Positions 13,865 to 19,491 of a DNA stretch of 19,491 nt are shown here, piece after piece. The notes below the pieces were generated by a model. That model saw nothing but the letters and a program-made list of their open reading frames with translations, was not told the origin of the DNA and searched no databases. Position 1 is the stretch's first letter. Each line of letters opens with the position of its first letter. Source of the DNA: an uncultured Oscillospiraceae bacterium (GTDB lineage: Bacteria; Bacillota; Clostridia; Oscillospirales; Oscillospiraceae); the NCBI GenBank assembly GCA_900762005.1, contig CAAFEV010000259.1, positions 1 through 19,491 of the forward strand. The letters are read 5' to 3'. Made by a program: the position numbers and the translations under genes.

Positions 13865-14719
13865 ATGAAAAAACTACTCGCGTTACTACTGGTTTTTGCA
13901 TTGCTCTTTTCCCTGGCAGCCTGCGCCGGAAACAAGACAGACGGAAAGACACCGACAAAGGAAGCTGCCGCCGGCAAGGATTCGGGAAAGGATGTCGGCA
14001 AAAGCGGCTCCTATTCCGAAGCATATGAGCTTTATGACACCGTTACCTCCGCTTTGTCCGATGCCTTTGACCGCCCTGTTGAGAAGCACAACGAGGCACT
14101 TGACGATGACAACTATACCGATATGATCGCGGAGCTGTTTCTGCCGTTTTTAAGCATTGACATGGCATTTACCGCCACCTGCGGACAGGACAACTGGGCT
14201 GCGGCGATGGAAGCACTCCTAACCGATGCCACGGCGGAGGAAATCGCCGATAATCAATACCGTATTACTTATAAAAGCAGCTATTATCTCCCGGACACCT
14301 ACGAAGCCGTAGAAAATATTCCGCACGAAATGCGCTGCGCCTATGACAGTGCAACCGGCGGCATACAATTCATTGAGACGGCGGAGTATGAGGGCGAAAC
14401 CAAGCTGCTCGGCTTTGTTGAGTTCCAGCCGCTCGGCGATAATCGCTATGCGCTGCAGGATTTGCGCGAACGTGCAATCGTGGAGTATGACGGAAAAGAG
14501 GCAATAACCTTTGTGTATTCCCGCTGTGAGGACGATGCCTACACGCCGGAGAAGGACAGTATCCTCGGCGATGGGTCGATTGCGGATGCTTGGGCAATAC
14601 AGGACGCGAACTGCTCCGCAATTTTCACGCTTGATACCGCGACGCTGACACTTTGGTTTGCCGCGAGCCAAACGGAGTTCAGCAGCGAGGATGAGAGAAC
14701 AATCGTTATTGACCGCTGA
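13865..14719 (+). CDS. Predicted lipoprotein of unknown function
   Basis: The protein has 284 residues. MKK, a hydrophobic stretch and the lipobox LAAC (17-20) predict lipid attachment at Cys20 and exposure on the outer face of the membrane. A Lys/Gly/Thr-rich spacer (21-45) is followed by an acidic, folded-looking domain (YSEAYELYDTVTSALSDAF onward) with mixed alpha and beta character. I do not recognise a named family or catalytic motif. The ATG at 13865 is set by GGGAGGAAACTCAAT and the signal peptide; the longer in-frame reading lacks both. It stands alone with its own promoter and a terminator. No transporter genes are adjacent, so a solute-binding role is not supported by context. Confidence 0.8.
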   Translation: MKKLLALLLVFALLFSLAACAGNKTDGKTPTKEAAAGKDSGKDVGKSGSYSEAYELYDTVTSALSDAFDRPVEKHNEALDDDNYTDMIAELFLPFLSIDMAFTATCGQDNWAAAMEALLTDATAEEIADNQYRITYKSSYYLPDTYEAVENIPHEMRCAYDSATGGIQFIETAEYEGETKLLGFVEFQPLGDNRYALQDLRERAIVEYDGKEAITFVYSRCEDDAYTPEKDSILGDGSIADAWAIQDANCSAIFTLDTATLTLWFAASQTEFSSEDERTIVIDR

Positions 14720-14726
14720 AGCAAAA

Positions 14727-14759
14727 AGCAACCGCTCGGCAGATAACCGGGCGGTTGCT
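14727..14759 (+). terminator. Terminator hairpin, copy 1 of a 33-bp direct repeat
   Basis: A 13-bp stem with one T.G pair (14727-14739 with 14747-14759) has loop CAGATAA and sits 7 bases after the lipoprotein stop. An identical 33-base copy lies at 14954-14986. No T run follows this copy directly; the next palindrome starts at once. Confidence 0.75.
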
Positions 14760-14800
14760 CAGCTTGTCAAAAAAGTCATGTAGACTTTTTTGACAAGCTG
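14760..14800. repeat. Perfect 18-bp inverted repeat
   Basis: CAGCTTGTCAAAAAAGTC (14760-14777) pairs perfectly with 14783-14800 around the loop ATGTA. The right arm carries TTTTTT, so it could also form part of a composite terminator. Confidence 0.85.
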
Positions 14801-14804
14801 CTTT

Positions 14805-14849
14805 CAGAATTGCAAAATTTGTTATTTGTAATATTATTTTGCAATTCTG
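14805..14849. repeat. Perfect 14-bp inverted repeat
   Basis: CAGAATTGCAAAAT (14805-14818) pairs with ATTTTGCAATTCTG (14836-14849) around an AT-rich 17-base loop. Confidence 0.85.
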
Positions 14850-14953
14850 TCGCCTACGGGCGGGTTATTGAACGCGAAAGGACACCCTGACGGTTTCCTT
14901 TCACTCTTTTCTTCCCTCCGTAATCTTTAGTTTCCCGGTTCTTTGACAGTCTG

Positions 14954-14986
14954 AGCAACCGCTCGGCAGATAACCGGGCGGTTGCT
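14954..14986 (-). terminator. Terminator hairpin, copy 2, downstream of dapH
   Basis: This copy is identical base for base to 14727-14759. It stands 15 bases past the dapH stop (15001) on the minus strand, so each of two convergent genes has one copy close behind it. Read on the minus strand it lacks a strong T tract. Confidence 0.65.
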
Positions 14987-15000
14987 TACTTTTCGCGGAG

Positions 15001-15693
15001 CTATAATTCGCGCAGCGCGTCAATTAAGATGGTTTTCGCGTCTGTTTTTTCGTCTCGGAATTTAATCACCTTTGCCGGCGCACCCGCAACCACGGCACCC
15101 TCGGGCACATCCTGCGTCACGACTGCGCCTGCGGCGACTACCGCGCCGTTTCCGATGTGAACGCCCTCAAGCACGACGGCATTCGCGCCGACAATTGCGT
15201 CGTCGCCGACGACCACGGGTGATGCGCTCGGCGGCTCAATCACGCCTGCAAGCACCGCACCTGCGGAGATATGGCAGTGCTTGCCGACGGTTGCCCGTCC
15301 GCCTAAAACCGCGCCCATGTCAATCATGCTGCCCTCGCCGACCACGGCACCGATGTTCAGCACCGCGCCCATCATAATCACGGCGTTGTCGCCGATGCTC
15401 ACGCCGTCGCGAATCAGCGCGCCCGGCTCAATGCGCGCATGAACAGACTTCAAATCCAGCAGCGGCAGGGCGGAGTTGCGTGCGCAGTTTTCGATATGCA
15501 GCGCGGTAATTGCCGGATTTTGCAATTGCGGTGCCAGCACTGCCCAATCGCCAAAGAGAATGTGCAGTCCGTTTCCGCCGTAAAAATCCTCTGCGTCATG
15601 AAATTCGCACGGTTCGCTCGCCTGTAAAGTGACGCGAACCGGCGTTTTTTTCTCCGCAGAACGGATTTTCTCAATCAGCTCGTAAGCGTCCAT
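15001..15693 (-). CDS. dapH: Tetrahydrodipicolinate N-acetyltransferase
   Basis: DapH acetylates tetrahydrodipicolinate with acetyl-CoA in the acetylase branch of diaminopimelate/lysine synthesis, which supplies peptidoglycan. The protein has 230 residues, close to the 236 of B. subtilis. The N-terminal domain (MDAYELIEKIRSAEKKTPV) is specific to DapH. From about residue 85 the left-handed beta-helix hexapeptide repeats run to about 215 (IGDNAVIMMGAVLNIGAVVG, VGKHCHISAGAVLAGV, VGDDAIVGANAVVLEGV). The ATG at 15693 sits one base past the stop of the upstream mgsA-like gene (TGATATG), so the two are coupled. A longer reading from 15729 overlaps that gene and is less likely. The ribosome binding site (AGGA) is modest, which fits coupling. 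Confidence 0.95.
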   Translation of the reverse strand: MDAYELIEKIRSAEKKTPVRVTLQASEPCEFHDAEDFYGGNGLHILFGDWAVLAPQLQNPAITALHIENCARNSALPLLDLKSVHARIEPGALIRDGVSIGDNAVIMMGAVLNIGAVVGEGSMIDMGAVLGGRATVGKHCHISAGAVLAGVIEPPSASPVVVGDDAIVGANAVVLEGVHIGNGAVVAAGAVVTQDVPEGAVVAGAPAKVIKFRDEKTDAKTILIDALREL

Positions 15694-15694
15694 A

Positions 15695-16111
15695 TCAGGT
15701 TCCTGCGCGCTTGCGGCGGACGATGTCACGGTAGTCCAGATCGCCGCGCTGTAAGCCCAAAATCAGCATTTCCGCCGAGGCGAGGTTGGTTGCGACGGGG
15801 ACATTATACGTATCGCAAAGGTGGATGGTCTGCACAATCTGCTGATCCTCCCACGGGTCAAGGTTGTTCGGGTCGGCAAACATCAGCACCATATCAACCT
15901 CATTGTAAGCAATGCGTGCGTCCACCTGCTGATGCCCGCCTTGATTGTGTGACAAAAACAGGGCAATCGGCAACCCCGTCGCCTCGGCAACCAGCCGCCC
16001 TGTGGTGGCGGTGGCGGAGAGGGTGTGCTTGGCGAGAACGCTCTTATAAGCGGTGCAGAACTGCACCATCAGCTCTTTTTTCTTATCGTGTGCCATGAGC
16101 GTGATATTCAT
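15695..16111 (-). CDS. Methylglyoxal synthase homologue with altered active site
   Basis: This 138-residue protein aligns over its full length with MgsA, which turns dihydroxyacetone phosphate into methylglyoxal. LMAHDKKK (5-12) keeps His8 and the lysines, TATTG (34-38) replaces TGTTG, and VPVATN (104-109) is conserved. However, the catalytic Asp of SGPxGGDQQ is His60 in SHNQGGHQQ (54-62), and the HxPD segment of authentic enzymes reads EDQQ (88-91). Normal activity is therefore doubtful. It could be a related phosphate-binding or regulatory protein. The ATG at 16111 has AAAGGA 12 bases upstream; an in-frame ATG at 16123 sits directly against that site. It is coupled to dapH downstream. I withhold the mgsA symbol. 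Confidence 0.8.
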   Translation of the reverse strand: MNITLMAHDKKKELMVQFCTAYKSVLAKHTLSATATTGRLVAEATGLPIALFLSHNQGGHQQVDARIAYNEVDMVLMFADPNNLDPWEDQQIVQTIHLCDTYNVPVATNLASAEMLILGLQRGDLDYRDIVRRKRAGT

Positions 16112-16232
16112 TATTATTATCATTCCTTTCGCTTCGGTTCTGGGTGCAAGACGACCGTTCGGAAAACGGCTGTTATGTGTACGGACTTCGGTTAGGAAGT
16201 CGCGCTTGCATTCAATTCGGCGTGTAGTGCCT

Positions 16233-16970
16233 TCAAAATTTCATCAGAGGAGTCGGAATGCTGCGCAGCCGTCGGGAAATCCGCAGGCACGCCTCTGCCG
16301 CACCGTCATGTGCTTCAAAAATCAATGCGCTTCCGCTTGCCGCGGACAGCAGCACGCGGTTATCCTCGGGAATCAGCCCCAGCAGTGGCAGTCCGACTCC
16401 GTCCATGATGTCGTCCACGGTCAGGCGCATCCGCGTAAACAGCTTCGGCGTAACGCGGTTGACCACCAGATGCAGCTCCTCCTTACCGTCTAACAGCAGC
16501 AAATCCGCCGCGCAACCGGCGTCGCGCATGGAGGCAGGGTCGGGCGTGGAGACAATGAGGCAGCGGTCTGCATAGCGGGTGGCAAGACGGAACGTGGTGC
16601 CGATGCCCGCCGGCGCATCAATCAGACAAAAGTCAAAGTGCTCGCGCACCTGTGCAAGCAGTCTTCCGAAGGCATTCATGTCAATCAGCTCTTCGTTTTC
16701 GCGGACGGGCGCGGTGAGCAGATACAGAGCGTCAAGCTGCGGATGCTGCGTGGCATTATCGAGGGAATAGTGGCCGTGCAGCACATCGGTAAAGGCGACA
16801 ATCGGAAGCTCCGCCATGCCGAGCGCGATGTCAAGGTTGCGCAGCCCGATATCCAGATCGATGCAAAGCACATGTTGACCTTCCGCTGCCAGACAGCTTG
16901 CAACAGCGGCGCAGACGGTGGTTTTGCCGGTGCCGCCCTTGCCGGAGATGACGGAAATCACTTCGCCCAT
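16233..16970 (-). CDS. minD: MinD/ParA-family ATPase
   Basis: The protein has 245 residues and the deviant Walker A of this family, KGGTGKTT (11-18). It also has the MinD-like DLDIGLRNLDIALG segment, DAPAG (Walker B region) and the VVNRV strand. MinD positions the division septum together with MinC by ATP-dependent membrane binding. It is shorter than B. subtilis MinD (268), and the C-terminus (LRISRRLRSIPTPLMKF) is not an obvious copy of the MinD membrane-targeting helix, though it is basic and partly amphipathic. Neither minC nor minE/divIVA is adjacent. The related FlhG and other ParA-like ATPases remain possible. The ATG at 16970 follows GGGGGAATG, and a strong promoter lies just upstream. 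Confidence 0.75.
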   Translation of the reverse strand: MGEVISVISGKGGTGKTTVCAAVASCLAAEGQHVLCIDLDIGLRNLDIALGMAELPIVAFTDVLHGHYSLDNATQHPQLDALYLLTAPVRENEELIDMNAFGRLLAQVREHFDFCLIDAPAGIGTTFRLATRYADRCLIVSTPDPASMRDAGCAADLLLLDGKEELHLVVNRVTPKLFTRMRLTVDDIMDGVGLPLLGLIPEDNRVLLSAASGSALIFEAHDGAAEACLRISRRLRSIPTPLMKF

Positions 16971-16995
16971 ACGTGCATTCCCCCTATTCTCTATT

Positions 16996-17024
16996 AGTAT
17001 ACATGATTCTTCGGACAATTTCAA
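16996..17024 (-). promoter_or_regulatory. minD promoter
   Basis: On the minus strand there is a -35 TTGAAA (17024-17019), a 17-base spacer and -10 TATACT (17001-16996), 26 bases before the ATG. It may also drive the mgsA-like gene and dapH, which follow on the same strand after a 121-base gap without a convincing terminator. Confidence 0.8.
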
Positions 17025-17079
17025 CAGCTATTTCTGCGGCTTTTCCGCTGCTTGGCAAACAGGAAAACTGAAAAATTTC

Positions 17080-17108
17080 TTGACAAGTGACTTTTGGAAC
17101 AGTACAAT
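17080..17108 (+). promoter_or_regulatory. RNase Y promoter
   Basis: A consensus -35 TTGACA (17080-17085), a 17-base spacer and -10 TACAAT (17103-17108) form a strong sigma-A promoter, divergent from the minD promoter and 55 bases away from it. Confidence 0.88.
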
Positions 17109-17165
17109 AGACCGTGGATTAGTATGGTTCGCACTGCGCTATGGGGTGGCGCGGTCGGGCGTTGC

Positions 17166-17199
17166 TTTATCTCGGGCGCATCTGCGCCCACGCGATAAA
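17166..17199 (+). promoter_or_regulatory. Structured hairpin in the RNase Y 5' leader
   Basis: TTTATC (17166-17171) pairs with GATAAA (17194-17199), and inside it GGGCGC (17174-17179) pairs with GCGCCC (17184-17189) around the loop ATCT. It lies in the roughly 120-base untranslated leader and ends 19 bases before the GGAGGTG site. No T run follows, so it is not a terminator. It could protect the transcript or serve as a site of RNase Y self-control. Confidence 0.45.
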
Positions 17200-17236
17200 C
17201 CCATAAACTTATGAAATAGGAGGTGTATTCGAGTCT

Positions 17237-18778
17237 GTGGATTGGTACATTTGGGCGATTATCATCGTCGTTACCGCGATTATTTTCTTCTTTGCCGGCG
17301 TAACCTACCGCAAAAAAGTAGCCGAGCGTGAAATTTCCAGCGCGGAAGCCGAGGCCACGCGCCTGATTAACGAGGCGATTAAGGGCGGCGAGAACAAGAA
17401 GCGAGAAATGCTCGTCGAGGCAAAGGAAGAAATTCATAAAAACCGCACCGAATACGAAAAGGAAGTCAAGGAACGTCGTGCCGACCTGCAAAAGCAGGAG
17501 CGACGCTTGCAGCAGAAGGAAGAGACGCTCGATAAAAAGACGGACGCCTTCGAGCACAAGGAAGAAGAGCTGCATAAGCGGCAGGCAGCCGTTGCAGCCT
17601 CGCAGGAAGAAATCAATCTGATTAAGAAAAGCCAGCTCGAAATGCTGGAGAAAATCTCCGGCTTGACGCAGGAGGACGCAAAGCGCCACTTGCTCAAGAG
17701 TCTGGAAGCCGAGTGCCGCCACGATGCGGCACTGAAAATCAAGGAGATTGAAGCCGAAACCAAGGAAAATGCCGACCAGATGGCGCGTGAGATTATCTCT
17801 ATTGCTATTCAACGCTGTGCCGCAGATCACGCCGCCGAGGCGACGGTTTCCGTCGTGCCGCTGCCCAACGATGAAATGAAGGGCAGAATTATCGGCAGAG
17901 AGGGCAGAAACATCCGCGCCTTGGAATCCATCACGGGTGTCGATTTAATCATCGACGACACGCCCGAGGCAATTACCGTCTCGTCGTTTGACCCCGTTCG
18001 CCGTGAGGTGGCGCGTCTTGCGCTCGAAAAGCTGATTGCCGACGGACGCATTCACCCGACCCGCATTGAGGATTTAGTGGACAAGTCCCGCAAAGAGGTT
18101 GACCGCGTGATTAAGCAGGAGGGCGAGCGCGCGGCGTTTGAAACGGGCATTCTGAATCTGCACCCCGAGCTTGTCAAGCTGCTGGGCAGGCAGAAATACC
18201 GCACATCCTACGGTCAGAACGTGCTCAACCACTCCATTGAGGTCGCGCACATCTCCGGCCTGCTCGCTTCTGAGCTGGGCGTGGATGTAACTCTTGCCAA
18301 GCGTGCAGGTCTGCTGCACGATTTGGGAAAATCCGTTGACCACGAGATGGAGGGCAGCCATGTCCAGTTGGGTGTGGAGCTTGCCAAAAAATACAACGAA
18401 TGTCCCGATGTCATTCACGCCATTGAGGCGCACCACAATGATGTCGAGCCGCATACGGTCATCGCCTGTCTGGTACAGGCAGCCGATGCCATCTCCGCAG
18501 CGCGCCCCGGCGCACGGCGCGAGAATGTGCAGAACTATATCCGCCGTCTGGAAAAGCTGGAAGAGCTGACCGGCACTTACCCCGGTGTCGAAAAGTCCTA
18601 TGCCATCCAAGCCGGCAGAGAGGTTCGCATTATGGTCAAGCCCGAGGAGGTCTCCGAGGACAACATGGTTCTTTTGGCACGTGAGCTGGCACAGAAGATT
18701 GAAAATGAGCTGGAATACCCTGGGCAGATCAAGGTCAACGTTATCCGCGAAACCAAGGCAACGGAATACGCAAAGTAA
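17237..18778 (+). CDS. rny: Ribonuclease Y
   Basis: RNase Y is the membrane-anchored endoribonuclease that starts mRNA decay in many Bacillota. The protein has 513 residues (520 in B. subtilis). An N-terminal transmembrane helix (4-22) is followed by a long charged coiled coil (about 25-195) and a KH RNA-binding domain with GRIIGREGRNIRALE (216-230). The HD domain has catalytic LLHDLGK (359-365; His361-Asp362). A C-terminal RNase Y-specific region follows. The start is GTG at 17237, 11 bases after GGAGGTG; no other start codon lies between, so this unusually long spacing and weak start probably hold expression down. It has a strong promoter, a structured leader and its own terminator. The minus strand opposite the coiled coil is an open frame, which is only a shadow. 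Confidence 0.98.
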   Translation: MDWYIWAIIIVVTAIIFFFAGVTYRKKVAEREISSAEAEATRLINEAIKGGENKKREMLVEAKEEIHKNRTEYEKEVKERRADLQKQERRLQQKEETLDKKTDAFEHKEEELHKRQAAVAASQEEINLIKKSQLEMLEKISGLTQEDAKRHLLKSLEAECRHDAALKIKEIEAETKENADQMAREIISIAIQRCAADHAAEATVSVVPLPNDEMKGRIIGREGRNIRALESITGVDLIIDDTPEAITVSSFDPVRREVARLALEKLIADGRIHPTRIEDLVDKSRKEVDRVIKQEGERAAFETGILNLHPELVKLLGRQKYRTSYGQNVLNHSIEVAHISGLLASELGVDVTLAKRAGLLHDLGKSVDHEMEGSHVQLGVELAKKYNECPDVIHAIEAHHNDVEPHTVIACLVQAADAISAARPGARRENVQNYIRRLEKLEELTGTYPGVEKSYAIQAGREVRIMVKPEEVSEDNMVLLARELAQKIENELEYPGQIKVNVIRETKATEYAK

Positions 18779-18787
18779 AAATTCGAA

Positions 18788-18834
18788 AGGCTCCTGCTAC
18801 CAAGCGCGGCAGCAGGAGCCTGCTTTTGTTCTTT
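18788..18834. terminator. Intrinsic terminator after rny
   Basis: The 11-bp perfect stem AGGCTCCTGCT/AGCAGGAGCCT (18788-18798 with 18811-18821) has a 12-base loop, then GCTTTTGTTCTTTT. On the minus strand it is followed by TTCGAATTTTT, so it can also serve the convergent membrane-protein gene. Confidence 0.88.
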
Positions 18835-18874
18835 TGTACGTTACCGCGCAGGAAGCGGTGCTTCCGCCGTCAGC

Positions 18875-19279
18875 TTATCTGCAACGGTGGCAGAGGGTAC
18901 ACAGCAGCAGCGAAACGAGCGAAGAAAGCATCAGCGTGAAGAAGAACGCGACGAGTGCAGCCAGCACCGCGAAAAATACGAAGCCGAGCGACAGCAAGAC
19001 GGTCAGAGCGGCAATCGCGGCAACAACGGTGCCAACGCTGCCGACCAGCAGACAGCGGCCGTAAGCGCAAAGGCAGCCGCTCCCCTCAGACAAGAAGAGC
19101 AAACGAACCGTAAGCAGCAGCAGAAAAATCGCACCCAATGCGCCTGCAAGCAAAACGGCGATTACGATGCCCGGAATGCCGATGAAAAAAGACACCACGC
19201 CGATAAGAACTGCGACCATCAAGCTGAATACGAGCGTGCCGCAGCGACAGCCGCGGCAGGGGTTTTCGTTACATCCCAA
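18875..19279 (-). CDS. Cysteine-rich four-helix membrane protein, unknown function
   Basis: The protein has 134 residues from a TTG start at 19279, chosen because GGGAGG (19293-19288) stands exactly 8 bases upstream; an ATG at 19345 has no site. The N-terminus holds Cys3, 8, 11 and 13. Two helices follow (about 16-33 and 36-58), then a loop with Cys69, 71 and 76. Two more helices (about 77-96 and 98-126) are followed by a tail with Cys127, 130 and 133 plus His131. Four helices place all three clusters on the same membrane face. Every arginine (9, 12, 59, 75, 132, 134) lies in these same segments, so by the positive-inside rule that face is cytoplasmic. Metal or iron-sulfur binding is a reasonable guess. 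I do not recognise a named family. Confidence 0.7.
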   Translation of the reverse strand: MGCNENPCRGCRCGTLVFSLMVAVLIGVVSFFIGIPGIVIAVLLAGALGAIFLLLLTVRLLFLSEGSGCLCAYGRCLLVGSVGTVVAAIAALTVLLSLGFVFFAVLAALVAFFFTLMLSSLVSLLLCTLCHRCR

Positions 19280-19303
19280 AATACAAGCCTCCCTTCCATA
19301 AAA

Positions 19304-19331
19304 TTCCCTGCGCTTATGCAAGAGCAGGGAA
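19304..19331 (-). promoter_or_regulatory. Leader hairpin with T tract just before the RBS
   Basis: TTCCCTGC (19304-19311) pairs with GCAGGGAA (19324-19331), with a further CTT/AAG pairing inside. Read on the minus strand it is followed by TTTTATGG and then by the GGGAGG site of the membrane-protein gene. It has the form of an intrinsic terminator inside the leader. It could be an attenuator or the end of a transcript from the right. Confidence 0.5.
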
Positions 19332-19333
19332 CA

Positions 19334-19361
19334 TGCAGCCGGCAAGAGAACACCGGCTGCA
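19334..19361 (-). promoter_or_regulatory. Second leader hairpin
   Basis: TGCAGCCGG (19334-19342) pairs with CCGGCTGCA (19353-19361) around a 10-base loop, two bases away from the neighbouring hairpin. It has no T run of its own. Together the two make a compact tandem structure upstream of the TTG-start gene. Confidence 0.5.
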
Positions 19362-19459
19362 ATGTATGAGAGTCGGGAAATCTGACTGATGTGTGCCCCA
19401 ATCCATGTTATGCCCCGTGTCGAAAAAGCGTGAATTTCGGAGCCTGTGCAATCAAAAAA

Positions 19460-19491
19460 GGGGCTGCTGCAAAATACCTATTTTGCAACAG
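19460..19491 (-). terminator. Truncated terminator of a minus-strand gene beyond the right edge
   Basis: CTGCTGCAAAAT (64-75 of this last hundred) pairs with ATTTTGCAACAG up to the last base, and GGGG at 19460-19463 would pair with CCCC outside the window. Read on the minus strand, GCAGCAGCCCC is followed by TTTTTTGATT, a good U-tract. The motif resembles the repeat arms at 22-38 and 144-160. Confidence 0.6.

Larger units (their letters stand above)
14760..14953. mobile_element. MITE-like palindromic element between duplicated hairpins
   Basis: The segment starts CAGCTTGTCAAA (14760-14771) and ends TTTGACAGTCTG (14942-14953). These are inverted repeats matching at 10 of 12 positions. Inside are a perfect 18-bp palindrome (14760-14800) and a perfect 14-bp palindrome (14805-14849), then a pyrimidine-rich stretch. 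It codes for no convincing protein. Two exact copies of a 33-bp hairpin flank it. The structure suggests a non-autonomous insertion or a repeat-mediated duplication; only other genomic copies could settle this. Confidence 0.45.

Noticed and set aside
14849..14932. Short minus-strand frames in the palindromic interval, one with GGAGGG upstream of a GTG
   Set aside because: The frames are only about 17-30 codons, lack a proper start-to-site distance or an ATG, and lie within a repeat-like element. They are not supported as genes.
16184..16201. Small hairpin GACTTC/GAAGTC between minD and the mgsA-like gene
   Set aside because: The stem is six bases with no T run on either strand, too weak to call a terminator, so minD and the downstream genes may be cotranscribed.
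17124..17198. 24-codon open frame in the RNase Y leader
   Set aside because: The ATG at 17124 has no ribosome binding site, and the frame coincides with the leader hairpin. A leader peptide is not supported by the sequence alone.
17021..17830. Open frame of about 270 codons on the minus strand across the rny promoter and 5' part
   Set aside because: Its hydrophobic, leucine- and phenylalanine-rich translation is what results from reading a lysine/glutamate-rich coiled coil backwards. It has no ribosome binding site and runs across two strong promoters.

Overview
The window looks like ordinary chromosomal DNA of a Gram-positive member of the Bacillota, class Clostridia. RNase Y, a ClpC-type unfoldase, DapH (the acetylase branch of lysine/diaminopimelate synthesis), UppP, near-consensus sigma-A promoters and strong GGAGG ribosome binding sites all point that way. 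The fairly GC-rich coding sequence suggests an Oscillospirales/Ruminococcaceae-type gut commensal; that family-level placement is inference. No rRNA, tRNA, CRISPR array, transposase, phage gene or resistance gene is visible.

Layout from left to right. Bases 1-182 hold a repeat-like inverted repeat and a terminator hairpin. Bases 183-2464 (minus) are an overlapping operon: a PadR repressor, an eight-helix HAAS-like membrane protein and a DUF4097 protein. A strong promoter in front carries a dyad that is a good candidate PadR operator. Bases 2661-4048 (plus, divergent) encode an XRE regulator with a zinc ribbon and, overlapping it, a zinc-ribbon membrane protein with two copies of an extracytoplasmic repeat. 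Next on the minus strand are glmS (4159-6000) and a DEAD-box RNA helicase (6185-7372). On the plus strand follow a secreted transglutaminase-like protein and uppP (7543-9495). clpC lies on the minus strand (9542-11812). A 56-residue 2[4Fe-4S] ferredoxin (11954-12124), a TrmN6-type methyltransferase overlapping rsmI (12189-13726), and a lipoprotein (13865-14719) are on the plus strand. After a 281-base palindrome-rich interval come dapH, a divergent mgsA homologue and a minD/ParA-type ATPase (minus, 15001-16970). RNase Y (plus, 17237-18778) and a cysteine-rich four-helix membrane protein read from a TTG start (minus, 18875-19279) complete the set. The right edge cuts through a terminator hairpin belonging to a minus-strand gene beyond the window.

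Functional themes are cell envelope supply (GlmS for amino sugars, DapH for diaminopimelate, UppP for the undecaprenyl carrier), RNA metabolism and modification (helicase, RNase Y, TrmN6-type, RsmI), protein quality control (ClpC), and envelope or membrane sensing modules (PadR/HAAS/DUF4097 and the zinc-ribbon pair).

The points most worth a second look are: (1) the MgsA homologue, in which the catalytic Asp of GGDQQ is His and other active-site positions are changed; (2) the 134-residue membrane protein, whose three cysteine clusters are all predicted on the same membrane face; (3) a 194-bp element with imperfect terminal inverted repeats and two large palindromes, sitting between two exact copies of a 33-bp terminator hairpin; (4) a long dyad that overlaps the glmS transcription start and abuts its ribosome binding site. 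No obviously new multi-gene defence or mobile system is visible.
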